Source: Ralstonia mannitolilytica (GTDB taxonomy: Bacteria > Pseudomonadota > Gammaproteobacteria > Burkholderiales > Burkholderiaceae). From it: 64,000 nt of DNA. The translations under genes were made by a program, and so were the position numbers. This document shows, piece after piece, positions 51,384 through 59,973 of the stretch. The stretch lies in contig NZ_CAJPVG010000012.1 of NCBI RefSeq assembly GCF_905397375.1, forward strand, positions 84,523-148,522, written 5' to 3'. How positions within the stretch are numbered: the first letter of the stretch is position 1; each line of letters begins with the position of its first letter. The notes under the pieces are model-generated. The model had not been told where the DNA came from. It worked only from the letters and a program-made list of their open reading frames with translations, and ran no database searches.

Positions 51384-51402
51384 GCGTTCTGGTGCGTTCA
51401 AG

Positions 51403-51428
51403 AAGCCTCGCCGCGGCGAGGCTTTTTT
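51403..51428 (+). terminator. Terminator of the scoAB-bdhA operon
   Basis: A 10-bp stem AAGCCTCGCC/GGCGAGGCTT with a 2-nt gap, followed by T6 (51423-51428). Confidence 0.93.
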
Positions 51429-51526
51429 GTTGCCCGCGACCGCATGCGCTGTTGCGCCGCCGCATGCTCGCCGGGCCGCGTACAATCGGGCCTTGTTCTC
51501 CAGCCGTTCATGTGTAGGAGTTGTCC

Positions 51527-52396
51527 ATGGCCGTTTTGCCGCGCCTTGCTTTCGTGCAGTGCCTGAGCCCGTCTGGCTTGCACCGGATGGCGTATCACGA
51601 GTGGGGCGACCAGCAGAATCCGCGCGTGCTGGTGTGCGTGCACGGCCTGACGCGCACCGGCCGCGATTTCGACGTGCTGGCGCGGGCGCTGTGCAACGAC
51701 TATCGCGTCATCTGCCCCGACGTGGTGGGGCGCGGGCGTTCCGATTGGCTGGCCGATCCCAAAGGCTACGTGCTGCCGCAGTACGTATCCGACATGGTGA
51801 CGTTGCTGGCGCGGCTCAATGTCGAATCGGTTGACTGGTTCGGCACGTCGATGGGCGGGCTGATCGGCATGGGCCTCGCGGGCCTGCCGAACTCGCCGAT
51901 CCGCAAGCTGCTTCTGAACGATGTGGGGCCGCGTGTGACCGAGTCGTCGTTGGCGCGCATTGGCGACTACCTTGGTCTGAACGTCCGCTTCAAGACGTTC
52001 GACGAAGGGCTGGCGTATCTGAAGACCATCAGCGCGTCGTTCGGGCCGCACTCGCCGGAGCAATGGCGCGAACTCAATGCCGCGATTCTCAAGCCACAGG
52101 GCGGCGAATGGATCCTGCACTACGATCCGCGCCTGGCCGAGGCGTTCAAGAGCACGACGCCCGAGATGATCGCCGCCGGCGAGGCCATGCTGTGGAAGCT
52201 GTTCGAGGCGATTCCGGGTGACGTGATGGTCGTGCGCGGCGCGCAGTCCGACCTGCTCACGCGCGAAACCGTCGAAGCCATGATGCAGCGCGGAAAGCAC
52301 GTGAACACGGTGGAGATTCCCGACGTCGGGCATGCGCCCACCTTCATCCAGCCGGACCAGGTGGCGATCGCCCGCAAGTTCTTCCTCGGTCAATGA
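51527..52396 (+). CDS. Alpha/beta hydrolase
   Basis: A 289-aa serine hydrolase. HGLTRTG after the first strand forms the oxyanion hole; the nucleophile elbow is GTSMGG; an acidic residue in VVRGAQSDLLT and His in VGHAPTFI complete the triad. AGGAG is 7 bp before ATG 51527; the TTG at 51521 is a worse start. Substrate unknown; it is followed after 31 bp by a RidA-type gene and then relA. Confidence 0.9.
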   Translation: MAVLPRLAFVQCLSPSGLHRMAYHEWGDQQNPRVLVCVHGLTRTGRDFDVLARALCNDYRVICPDVVGRGRSDWLADPKGYVLPQYVSDMVTLLARLNVESVDWFGTSMGGLIGMGLAGLPNSPIRKLLLNDVGPRVTESSLARIGDYLGLNVRFKTFDEGLAYLKTISASFGPHSPEQWRELNAAILKPQGGEWILHYDPRLAEAFKSTTPEMIAAGEAMLWKLFEAIPGDVMVVRGAQSDLLTRETVEAMMQRGKHVNTVEIPDVGHAPTFIQPDQVAIARKFFLGQ

Positions 52397-52427
52397 CCGT
52401 TTGTCTGAACCCGATTCGATTTGCAAG

Positions 52428-52796
52428 ATGAGCACTGAACTGAAGCGTTACAACGTCGAGCATCGCTATTCCGACGCCGCGGTTTTCAACGGCGTCGTCT
52501 ATGTGGCCGGCCAGGTGCCGGAGACCACGCTGGACGCCGGCATCGCTGAGCAGACGGCCGAGGTGCTCGCCATCATCGACCGCGTGCTGGCCTCCAATGG
52601 CAGCGACAAGACACGCATCCTGATGTGCCAGATCTTCCTGAAGGACATCACCGAGATTGGCGAGATGAATAAGGTGTGGGACCAGTGGGTCGCCGCCGAT
52701 TCCAAGAATTCGCCGCCGCGCGCCACGGTGCAGGCCGCGCTGGCCAACCCGAAGTACCGCATCGAAATCGTCGTGACGGCTGCACAGAAGACCTGA
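52428..52796 (+). CDS. RidA/YjgF-family protein
   Basis: A 122-aa protein of the RidA superfamily, which includes imine/enamine deaminases. Start of the fold: RYSDAAVFNGVVYVAGQVP; later IFLKDITEIGEMNKVWDQWV and the C-terminal PRATVQAAL with the conserved Arg. The catalytic-type Arg is present, so a deaminase role is possible. The longer frame to 52332 lies within the upstream hydrolase. Confidence 0.92.
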   Translation: MSTELKRYNVEHRYSDAAVFNGVVYVAGQVPETTLDAGIAEQTAEVLAIIDRVLASNGSDKTRILMCQIFLKDITEIGEMNKVWDQWVAADSKNSPPRATVQAALANPKYRIEIVVTAAQKT

Positions 52797-52823
52797 GCCC
52801 GTCGCGTCACAGCAGGACGCATC

Positions 52824-55061
52824 ATGGAGAACAAGACCGACCGGCCGGCCGAGGCGGCCGGGCAGGTGGCAACCTCGGCGGCAGAACAGGTTGCACGGGC
52901 GATCGAATACCTGGCGGCCAACGCGGGCGATCATGTTACGCTCACCGGCGAGCCGCTGGAGTCGCACGCGCGCGGCACCATTGCCGTACTCGAGGCGCTG
53001 CGTGTCGATACGCCGTCGCTGCAGGCGGCCGCGCTGTTCCTGTTGCCCACACTGGCCGTGGACGGCGAAAAAACGCTCGAGCCCGCATTCGGCGCCGAGG
53101 TGGCCAAGCTCGTGCACGATGTGCGGCAGTTGCTGCGCATCGGCGCAATCGCGGGCGTCGCCAGCCCCAACGATGCCAGCATCACGCGCAAGAATGAAGC
53201 CGAAGCGCGCCGGGCGCAGGTCGAGGCGCTGCGCAAGATGTTGCTCGCGTTTGCGCAGGACATCCGCGTGGTGCTGATCCGGCTGGCGTCGCGGCTGCAG
53301 TCGTTGCGCTGGCTGGCGCAGAACAAGCGCCCCGCGCCCGACGGCATGGCACGCGAGACGCTCGACGTCTACGCGCCGCTGGCCAACCGCCTCGGCATCT
53401 GGCAACTCAAGTGGGAGCTCGAAGACCTCGGCTTCCGCTTTGAAGACCCCGACACCTACAAGCGCATCGCGCGGCTGCTCGATGAAAAGCGCATCGAGCG
53501 CGAGAAGTTCATTGGCGAGGCCATTGCGAAGTTGCAGAAGACACTGCACGACGCCGGCATCCAGGCCGAGGTGAGCGGCCGGCCCAAGCACATCTACAGC
53601 ATCTGGAAGAAGATGCGCGGCAAGGAGCTCGACTTTGCCGACCTGTACGACGTGCGCGCGTTTCGCGTGATCGTCGACGACATCAAGGAGTGCTATACGG
53701 TGCTCGGCTTCGTGCACCACATGTGGCAGCCGATCCCGAAGGAGTTCGATGACTACATCTCGCGCCCGAAGGCCAACGGCTACATGTCGCTGCACACGGT
53801 CGTGATCGGCGACGACGGCCGCGCGCTGGAGGTGCAGATCCGCACGCGCGAGATGCATCACTTTGCGGAGTACGGCGTCGCCGCGCACTGGCGTTACAAG
53901 GAGGCCGGCAGCAAAGGCTACACCGGCCAGTTCTCAGCGAGCGAGCGCTACGACGAGAAGATCGCCTGGCTGCGCCAGCTCCTCGCCTGGAAGGATGATG
54001 CCGAGCACACCGTCGCGCATGAAGACTCTCCGTGGGAGCAGCTCAAGCACACCGAGCTGGACGACCACATCTACGTGCTGACGCCGCAGGCCCGCGTCAT
54101 CGCCTTGCCGCAAGGCGCGACGCCGGTCGACTTTGCGTATTACCTGCACAGCGATCTGGGCCATCGTTGCCGGGGCGCGCGCGTCGATGGCGCCATGGTG
54201 CCGCTGAACACGCCGCTCAAGAACGGGCAGACGGTGGAGATCGTCACCGTCAAGCAGGGCGGGCCGTCACGTGACTGGCTCAACCCCGAGCTGCGCTATC
54301 TGGTGAGCAGCCGCGCCAAGACGAAGGTGCGCGCCTGGTTCAATGCGCTCGAGCTGGAAGAGACGCTGGCGCAGGGCCGCGCACTCATCGACAAGACGCT
54401 CCAGCGCGAAGGCAAGACGGCGGTCAACCTGGAGGACCTCGCGGCCAAGCTCGGCTTCAAGTCGCCGGATGACCTGTACGCCGTTGTCGCCAAGGACGAG
54501 CTGAGCCTGCGCCGCGTCGAGGCCGTCCTGCGCTCCGACGGCGCGCCGCCGCCTCCGCCGGTGGACGATGAGGCGTCGATCACCAAGAAGAGCAAGGCCA
54601 CCAGCGTCGCGCGCGGCGCCAAGAGCGGGGTGCTCGTTGTTGGCGTGGATTCGCTGCTCACGCAGATGTCGCGCTGCTGCAAGCCCGCGCCGCCGGACCC
54701 GATCGTCGGGTTTGTCACGCGCGGGCGGGGCGTGTCGATCCACCGGCAGAGCTGTGCGACGTTCCAGCAGCTCGCCGCACGCGCGCCGGGGCGGGTGATC
54801 CAGACCGAGTGGGGCCAGCGCAGCGATTCGGTGTACCCGATCGATATCCACGTGGAGGCGCTGGACCGCCAGGGGCTGTTGCGCGATATCTCGGAAATCC
54901 TCTCGCGCGAGAAGATCAACGTGACAGGCGTGCGCACGCTCTCGAGCAAGGGCGTTGCCAAGATGCAGTTCACGGCCGAGGTGGCGGAGGCCACACAACT
55001 GCAGCGCGCCCTCACATTAATCGAGGAAGTTACGGGGGTATTGTCAGCGCGGCGAAAGTGA
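52824..55061 (+). CDS. relA: (p)ppGpp synthetase RelA
   Basis: Stringent-response synthetase, 745 aa. The N-terminal HD region lacks the His-Asp pair of SpoT (FLLPTLAVDGEKT), so it should be synthetase only, as in E. coli RelA. Synthetase motifs: SGRPKHIYSIWKKM, LYDVRAFRVIV, FDDYISRPKANGYMSLHTVV and VQIRTREMHHFAEYGVAAHW. TGS (HIYVLTPQARVIALPQGATP), conserved Cys-rich helical part (SRCCKPAPPDPIVGFVTRG) and ACT domain at the C-terminus follow. The 3' end contains the promoter of tRNA-Val. Confidence 0.95.
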   Translation: MENKTDRPAEAAGQVATSAAEQVARAIEYLAANAGDHVTLTGEPLESHARGTIAVLEALRVDTPSLQAAALFLLPTLAVDGEKTLEPAFGAEVAKLVHDVRQLLRIGAIAGVASPNDASITRKNEAEARRAQVEALRKMLLAFAQDIRVVLIRLASRLQSLRWLAQNKRPAPDGMARETLDVYAPLANRLGIWQLKWELEDLGFRFEDPDTYKRIARLLDEKRIEREKFIGEAIAKLQKTLHDAGIQAEVSGRPKHIYSIWKKMRGKELDFADLYDVRAFRVIVDDIKECYTVLGFVHHMWQPIPKEFDDYISRPKANGYMSLHTVVIGDDGRALEVQIRTREMHHFAEYGVAAHWRYKEAGSKGYTGQFSASERYDEKIAWLRQLLAWKDDAEHTVAHEDSPWEQLKHTELDDHIYVLTPQARVIALPQGATPVDFAYYLHSDLGHRCRGARVDGAMVPLNTPLKNGQTVEIVTVKQGGPSRDWLNPELRYLVSSRAKTKVRAWFNALELEETLAQGRALIDKTLQREGKTAVNLEDLAAKLGFKSPDDLYAVVAKDELSLRRVEAVLRSDGAPPPPPVDDEASITKKSKATSVARGAKSGVLVVGVDSLLTQMSRCCKPAPPDPIVGFVTRGRGVSIHRQSCATFQQLAARAPGRVIQTEWGQRSDSVYPIDIHVEALDRQGLLRDISEILSREKINVTGVRTLSSKGVAKMQFTAEVAEATQLQRALTLIEEVTGVLSARRK

Positions 55062-55070
55062 TGGTATAGT
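55041..55070 (+). promoter_or_regulatory. Promoter of tRNA-Val, inside the 3' end of relA
   Basis: TTGTCA (55041-55046), an 18-bp spacer and TATAGT (55065-55070) lie across the relA stop codon. The tRNA begins 14 bp after the -10 box. The GCG-rich stretch between -10 and tRNA that marks stringent control is weak here. Confidence 0.7.
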
Positions 55071-55083
55071 TTCGTCTTTCGGC

Positions 55084-55160
55084 AGGCTCGTAGCTCAGCT
55101 GGTTAGAGCACCACCTTGACATGGTGGGGGTCGTTGGTTCGAGTCCAATCGAGCCTACCA
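55084..55160 (+). tRNA. tRNA-Val (anticodon GAC)
   Basis: A 77-nt tRNA with acceptor stem AGGCTCG/CGAGCCT, discriminator A and encoded CCA. Anticodon stem CCACC/GGTGG encloses TTGACAT with anticodon GAC, and the T-arm has GGTTCGAGTCC. The core is almost the same as E. coli tRNA-Val(GAC). Confidence 0.97.
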
Positions 55161-55243
55161 ACGCATTTAGCAGGACGCGTCGGGTAGGGTGTGCAAGCCG
55201 TCATCCCTCGGTTCGTTCCGTACAACTGCATACAAGGCGAAAC
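55161..55243. other. Start of the thrS leader region
   Basis: Spacer between tRNA-Val and the predicted thrS leader peptide. No gene or consensus promoter is evident, so the leader may be transcribed from the tRNA promoter or from a weak promoter here. Confidence 0.35.
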
Positions 55244-55288
55244 ATGATCCAGGCACCGCGAACTACCACCGCTTCGGAGCGACAGTAG
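55244..55288 (+). CDS. Predicted thrS leader peptide with three Thr codons
   Basis: A 14-codon ORF, MIQAPRTTTASERQ, with a Shine-Dalgarno AAGG 7 bp before its ATG. Codons 7-9 are ACT ACC ACC (Thr-Thr-Thr). It is followed by a strong terminator at 55344-55372 and then thrS. A run of cognate codons in a short translated leader before a terminator is the hallmark of ribosome-mediated attenuation: stalling when charged tRNA-Thr is scarce would favour thrS expression. Too short for ordinary gene prediction. Confidence 0.7.
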   Translation: MIQAPRTTTASERQ

Positions 55289-55293
55289 TCAAG

Positions 55294-55372
55294 GTGCGGT
55301 TTTCGCCCTTTGCGGTCTGCCCAAGCGGTAGTCAGCGCAAATGAAAACGCGGCCTTGGCCGCGTTTTTTTTT
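55294..55372 (+). terminator. Terminator/attenuator of thrS with possible antiterminator
   Basis: Terminator: AAAACGCGGCC/GGCCGCGTTTT (55344-55367) with a TT loop and T9. Upstream, GTGCGGTTTTC (55294-55304) could instead pair with GAAAACGC, the 5' arm of the terminator, giving about nine base pairs with one bulge. The two structures are mutually exclusive, as attenuation needs. It could also simply terminate tRNA-Val transcription. Confidence 0.75.
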
Positions 55373-55522
55373 CGTCCGCGTTTTGGTGTCGTGCGCGGCG
55401 ACCCGGCTGAAAGCGCTTCGAAGCGCCGATTCGATAACCTGCCACGCCACCCGGCGAGGCGCACCACAGAATGACGACCGCCGCGAGCCTCAAAAGCGCG
55501 ACGGTGACTCACAGGAGCAAGC

Positions 55523-57430
55523 ATGATCGCAATCACGTTGCCGGACGGTTCCCGGCGTGAGTTTCCGGGCCCCGTCACGGTCGCCGAAGTGGCGCAGAGC
55601 ATCGGTGCGGGCCTGGCCAAGGCCGCATTGGCTGGCCGCGTGGACGGCCAGCTGGTCGACACGAGCTACACCATCGACCGCGACGCCAAGCTGGCCATCA
55701 TCACCGACAAGGACGCCGACGGCATCGACGTGATTCGCCATTCGACCGCGCACTTGCTGGCCTACGCCGTCAAGGAGCTGTATCCCGACGCACAGGTCAC
55801 GATCGGTCCGGTCATCGAAAACGGCTTCTACTACGACTTCGCCTACAAGCGTCCCTTCACGCCGGAAGATCTCGTCGCCATCGAAAAGAAGATGACCGAG
55901 CTGGCCAAGAAGGACGAGAAGGTCACGCGTGAAGTCTGGAGCCGCGACGACGCCATCAAGCTGTTCGAAGGCATGGGCGAGAAGTACAAGGCCGAGATCA
56001 TCGCGTCGATTCCGGAGGATCAGGAAATCGGCCTGTACCGCGAGGGCAACTTCGTCGACCTGTGCCGCGGCCCGCACGTGCCGTCCACCGGCAAGCTGAA
56101 GGTCTTCAAGCTCATGAAGGTGGCCGGGGCCTACTGGCGCGGCGACCACAACAACGAGATGCTCCAACGCATTTACGGCACGGCCTGGGCCAAGAAGGAG
56201 GACCAGGACGCCTACCTGCACATGCTGGAAGAGGCCGAAAAGCGTGACCACCGCAAGCTCGGCCGCGAACTCGACCTGTTCCACATCGACGAGTACTCGC
56301 CCGGCACGGTGTTCTGGCACCCCAAGGGCTGGACGCTGTGGCAGGAGGTCGAGCAGTACATGCGCCGCGTGTACCGCGAGAACGGCTACCAGGAAGTGAA
56401 GGGGCCGCAGATTCTCGACAAGTCGCTGTGGGAAAAGACCGGCCACTGGGACAAGTACCGCGAGAACATGTTCATCACGGAATCGGAAAAGCGCGAATAC
56501 GCGCTCAAGCCGATGAACTGCCCCGGCCACATCCTCATCTACAAGCAGGGCATCAAGAGCTACCGCGATCTGCCGCTGCGCTTCGGCGAGTTCGGCGCGT
56601 GCCACCGCAACGAGCCCTCGGGCGGCCTGCACGGCATCATGCGCGTGCGCGGCTTCACGCAGGACGACGGCCATATCTTCTGCACGGAAGACATGATCCA
56701 GTCCGAAGTGACGGCCTTCACGACGCTGCTGCAGAAGGTCTACAAGGATTTCGGCTTTACCGAGATTCTGTACAAGTTGTCGACGCGCCCTGAAAAGCGC
56801 ATCGGCTCCGACGAGAGCTGGGACCGTGCTGAGGCGGCCCTGGCTGAAGGTCTGCGTGCGTCCGGCTGCGAGTTCGAGTATTTGCCCGGCGAAGGGGCGT
56901 TCTATGGGCCGAAGATCGAATATGTGCTCAAAGATGCACTTGGTCGGCAATGGCAATGCGGCACGATCCAGGTCGACCCGAACCTGCCGGAGCGCCTGGA
57001 CGCCGAGTTCGTCGGCGAGGATGGCGCGCGCCACCGCCCGATCATGCTGCACCGGGCCATCGTCGGCAGCCTCGAGCGCTTCATCGGTATCCTGATCGAG
57101 CAATACGCCGGCGCGCTGCCGACCTGGCTTTCGCCGGTGCAGGTGGCGGTGCTCGCCATCACCGATTCGCACGCCGAGTATGCACAATCCGTTGTGCAAT
57201 CCCTGCAAAAACAAGGATTTAGGGCGATCGTCGATTTGCGGAACGAGAAGATTGGGTATAAAATCCGCGAGCATTCCATGCAGAAGGTCCCCTACCAGGT
57301 TGTGGTGGGCGACAAAGAGCGGGATGAAAATCAGGTGGCCGTGCGTGCCCGTGGCAACGTCGATCTAGGCTCCATGCCGCTGTCGGCGTTCGTTGAGCGA
57401 CTGCAGAACGATCTCGCCAACAAGTCATGA
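55523..57430 (+). CDS. thrS: Threonyl-tRNA synthetase
   Basis: Class II synthetase, 635 aa, full length. TGS domain (1-60), editing domain with HSTAHLLAYAVKEL and the later CRGPHVPSTG, then catalytic core: zinc Cys C333 in MNCPGH, FGACHRNEPSGGLHGIMRVR (motif 2) and HRAIVGSLERFIGILIEQ (motif 3). The anticodon-binding domain is at the C-terminus. AGGAG precedes the ATG. Its 362-bp upstream region carries the probable Thr attenuator. infC follows after 43 bp. Confidence 0.98.
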   Translation: MIAITLPDGSRREFPGPVTVAEVAQSIGAGLAKAALAGRVDGQLVDTSYTIDRDAKLAIITDKDADGIDVIRHSTAHLLAYAVKELYPDAQVTIGPVIENGFYYDFAYKRPFTPEDLVAIEKKMTELAKKDEKVTREVWSRDDAIKLFEGMGEKYKAEIIASIPEDQEIGLYREGNFVDLCRGPHVPSTGKLKVFKLMKVAGAYWRGDHNNEMLQRIYGTAWAKKEDQDAYLHMLEEAEKRDHRKLGRELDLFHIDEYSPGTVFWHPKGWTLWQEVEQYMRRVYRENGYQEVKGPQILDKSLWEKTGHWDKYRENMFITESEKREYALKPMNCPGHILIYKQGIKSYRDLPLRFGEFGACHRNEPSGGLHGIMRVRGFTQDDGHIFCTEDMIQSEVTAFTTLLQKVYKDFGFTEILYKLSTRPEKRIGSDESWDRAEAALAEGLRASGCEFEYLPGEGAFYGPKIEYVLKDALGRQWQCGTIQVDPNLPERLDAEFVGEDGARHRPIMLHRAIVGSLERFIGILIEQYAGALPTWLSPVQVAVLAITDSHAEYAQSVVQSLQKQGFRAIVDLRNEKIGYKIREHSMQKVPYQVVVGDKERDENQVAVRARGNVDLGSMPLSAFVERLQNDLANKS

Positions 57431-57473
57431 GCTGGGCACGGCTTGTTTTTTTGCTTCTTTGAGGACATTCAAC

Positions 57474-57995
57474 ATCGCTACCGATAAATCTCACCGCATC
57501 AACCGCGAAATCACTGCGCCGGAAATCCGGCTGACCGGGGTTGAAGGGGAACAGATCGGCATCGTCAAGCTGCAGGAAGCTCTGCGCATGGCGGAAGAAA
57601 AGGACGTCGATCTGGTCGAGATCGCGCCGACTGCGCAGCCGCCAGTCTGCCGCCTGATGGACTATGGCAAGTTCAAGTATCAGGAGCAGAAGAAGGCCCA
57701 CGAGGCCAAGCTGAAGCAGAAGGTCATCCAGGTGAAGGAAGTCAAATTCCGCCCGGGTACCGACGATGGTGACTACGACGTCAAGCTGCGCAACCTGAAG
57801 CGCTTCCTGGAAGACGGGGATCGCACCAAGATCACGCTGCGTTTCCGTGGCCGCGAAATGGCTCACCAGGAAATCGGCATGCGCATGCTCGAGCGCCTGA
57901 AGACTGACCTGGAGGAATTCGGTCAGGTCGAACAGATGCCGAAGATGGAAGGTCGCCAGGCCGTGATGATGTTGGCGCCCAAGAAGAAAAAGTAA
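57474..57995 (+). CDS. infC: Translation initiation factor IF-3 (AUC start)
   Basis: IF-3, 173 aa. The start is the rare codon ATC at 57474, 8 bp after GAGGA, and gives the normal IF-3 N-terminus (ATDKSHRINREI). No ATG, GTG or TTG is available at that place; the upstream in-frame ATG at 57393 lies inside thrS. N-domain IRLTGVEGEQIGIV, linker DYGKFKYQEQKK, C-domain VKEVKFRPGTDDGDYDVKLR and RFRGREMAHQEIG. Rare-codon starts in infC allow IF-3 to reduce its own translation, as known from E. coli (AUU). Confidence 0.95.
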   Translation: MATDKSHRINREITAPEIRLTGVEGEQIGIVKLQEALRMAEEKDVDLVEIAPTAQPPVCRLMDYGKFKYQEQKKAHEAKLKQKVIQVKEVKFRPGTDDGDYDVKLRNLKRFLEDGDRTKITLRFRGREMAHQEIGMRMLERLKTDLEEFGQVEQMPKMEGRQAVMMLAPKKKK

Positions 57996-58162
57996 TGCAG
58001 TGGCGGCTGGACGATTCCGGCCGCGCTGAGCAGGTTCCTGACGGAAACGTCGGAAAACGCGATGGTCTGCAAAGCCCGTCGCGATACAACAAGTGAGTCC
58101 GGGTCATGCAAGTGTCGGCGCCAGCCGTCCACCTGGCTTCATGTCAAAAACGGAGTTGTTCC

Positions 58163-58360
58163 ATGCCGAAGATGAAGACGAAGAAAAGCGCCTCCAAGCG
58201 CTTTACTGCCCGTCCTGGTGGCACGATCAAACGTGGCCAAGCCTTCAAGCGTCACATCCTGACCAAGAAGACCACCAAGAACAAGCGTCACCTGCGCGGT
58301 ACCGAGGGCGTCCATGAGACGAACCTGAAGTCCGTTCGCGCAATGATGCCGTACGCCTAA
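58163..58360 (+). CDS. rpmI: 50S ribosomal protein L35
   Basis: Basic 65-aa ribosomal protein: MPKMKTKKSASKRFTARPGG, then HILTKKTTKNKRHLRG and C-terminal MMPYA. It is preceded by a 167-bp gap after infC that may hold an r-protein control site, though I could not define one. CGGAG lies before the ATG. rplT follows after 25 bp. Confidence 0.97.
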   Translation: MPKMKTKKSASKRFTARPGGTIKRGQAFKRHILTKKTTKNKRHLRGTEGVHETNLKSVRAMMPYA

Positions 58361-58385
58361 CCCCTGACTACGAAAGGAGAATTCC

Positions 58386-58742
58386 ATGCCTCGAGTAAAA
58401 CGTGGGGTCACAGCGCGGGCCCGTCACAAGAAGGTTATCAACGCTGCCAAGGGTTACCGCGGCCGCCGCAATAACGTCTATCGCATCGCCAAGCAGGCGG
58501 TCATGCGTGCTGGCCAGTACGCCTACCGCGATCGTCGCAACAAGAAGCGCGTGTTCCGCGCCCTCTGGATTGCACGTATCAACGCTGGCGCCCGCGAGCA
58601 TGGTCTGACCTACAGCAAGTTCATGAACGGCCTGAAGAAGGCGTCCATCGAACTGGACCGCAAGGTGCTGTCGGACATGGCCATTCACGACAAGGTGGCA
58701 TTTGCCGCCATCGTGAACCAGGTGAAAGCCAACGTCGCCTGA
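58386..58742 (+). CDS. rplT: 50S ribosomal protein L20
   Basis: Basic 118-aa protein with the L20 signatures VKRGVTARARHKKVI, GYRGRRNNVYRIAKQAVMRA and RNKKRVFRALWIARINAGAR. AAAGGAGA precedes the ATG. Assembles early on 23S rRNA; in many bacteria L20 also represses its own operon. Confidence 0.98.
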   Translation: MPRVKRGVTARARHKKVINAAKGYRGRRNNVYRIAKQAVMRAGQYAYRDRRNKKRVFRALWIARINAGAREHGLTYSKFMNGLKKASIELDRKVLSDMAIHDKVAFAAIVNQVKANVA

Positions 58743-58801
58743 ATTGGATTGGCCGGGCAGGCCGCTGGAATTGCCCAGCAGCGTGCCGGCTGGTCACCCT
58801 G

Positions 58802-58828
58802 ACGGGGCTCTCACCGAGCCCCGTTTTT
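58802..58828 (+). terminator. Terminator between rplT and pheS
   Basis: 8-bp stem ACGGGGCT/AGCCCCGT with a 6-nt loop and T6. It separates the ribosomal genes from pheST. No Phe-rich leader peptide was found before it, so an attenuator role is not supported. Confidence 0.88.
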
Positions 58829-58882
58829 TATTCCGCGCATTCCGCGGACCGAATCCTCCGAATTCTTTTCGCTCGCCTTCCC

Positions 58883-59917
58883 ATGTCACTGGATCTGGAT
58901 CAAGTCGTCGCCGATGCCCAAAACGCGTTTGCCTCCGTGCAGGACAACGCCTCGCTGGAAAACGAGAAGGCGCGCTTTCTCGGCAAGTCCGGCGTGCTGA
59001 CCGACTTGCTCAAGGGCCTCGGCAAGCTCGATCCGCAGACGCGCAAGACCGAAGGCGCGCGCATCAACCAGGCGAAAAGCCGCGTGGAAGAAGCGTTGAA
59101 CGCGCGCCGGCAGGCCCTGGCCGATGCGCTCATGAACGCCCGCCTCGCGGCCGAGGCCATCGATGTGACGCTGCCCGGCCGCGACGTGGCCGAGGGCAGT
59201 CTGCACCCGGTGATGAACACTTGGGAGCGCGTCGCCAAGATTTTCGGTTCGATCGGTTTCGATGTGGCCGACGGCCCTGAAATCGAATCCGACTGGATGA
59301 ACTTCACGGCGCTGAATAACCCGGACAACCACCCGGCGCGCTCGATGCAGGACACGTTCTACATCGACGGTCGCGACAGCGAAGACAAGCTCCTGCTGCT
59401 GCGCACCCACACCAGCCCGATGCAGGTGCGCTATGCCCGCATGCACGTCGAGAAGTACAAGCACCTCGACCGCATTCCGCCGATCAAGGTCATTGCGCCG
59501 GGGCGTACGTACCGCGTCGACAGCGACGCCACACACTCGCCGATGTTCCATCAGGTCGAAGGCCTCTGGATTGCAGACAACATCAGCTTTGCCGACCTGA
59601 AGGGCGTCTATACCGATTTCCTGCGCAACTTCTTCGAGCGCGACGACATCCAGGTGCGCTTCCGCCCGTCGTATTTCCCGTTTACCGAGCCGTCGGCCGA
59701 GATCGACATGGCATTCGGCAACGGTAAATGGCTGGAGATTTCCGGCTCCGGCCAGGTGCACCCGACCGTGGTGCGCAACATGGGCCTGGACCCCGAGCGC
59801 TACATCGGCTTCGCGTTCGGCTCCGGCCTGGAGCGCCTGACGATGCTGCGCTATGGCATCAACGATCTGCGCCTGTTCTTCGAGGGCGACGTGCGTTTCC
59901 TGCGCCAGTTCGCATAA
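58883..59917 (+). CDS. pheS: Phenylalanyl-tRNA synthetase alpha subunit
   Basis: Class II synthetase subunit, 344 aa. N-terminal coiled coil (1-85), then the catalytic core: HPVMNTWERVAKIFGSIGFD, motif 2 around RTHTSPMQVRYARMH and APGRTYRVDSDATHSPMFHQ, and motif 3 at GFAFGSGLERLTMLRYGIND. Pairs with PheT as a heterotetramer. Confidence 0.98.
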   Translation: MSLDLDQVVADAQNAFASVQDNASLENEKARFLGKSGVLTDLLKGLGKLDPQTRKTEGARINQAKSRVEEALNARRQALADALMNARLAAEAIDVTLPGRDVAEGSLHPVMNTWERVAKIFGSIGFDVADGPEIESDWMNFTALNNPDNHPARSMQDTFYIDGRDSEDKLLLLRTHTSPMQVRYARMHVEKYKHLDRIPPIKVIAPGRTYRVDSDATHSPMFHQVEGLWIADNISFADLKGVYTDFLRNFFERDDIQVRFRPSYFPFTEPSAEIDMAFGNGKWLEISGSGQVHPTVVRNMGLDPERYIGFAFGSGLERLTMLRYGINDLRLFFEGDVRFLRQFA

Positions 59918-59973
59918 ACCTCGTTCGCTGATTCTCGTCGCCCCGTCCATCGAATTCTTCTTTTCGTCGCGCC

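Noticed and set aside
58743..58882. Phe-dependent attenuator before pheS
   Set aside because: A terminator exists, but no short ORF with Phe codons or alternative hairpin could be found.
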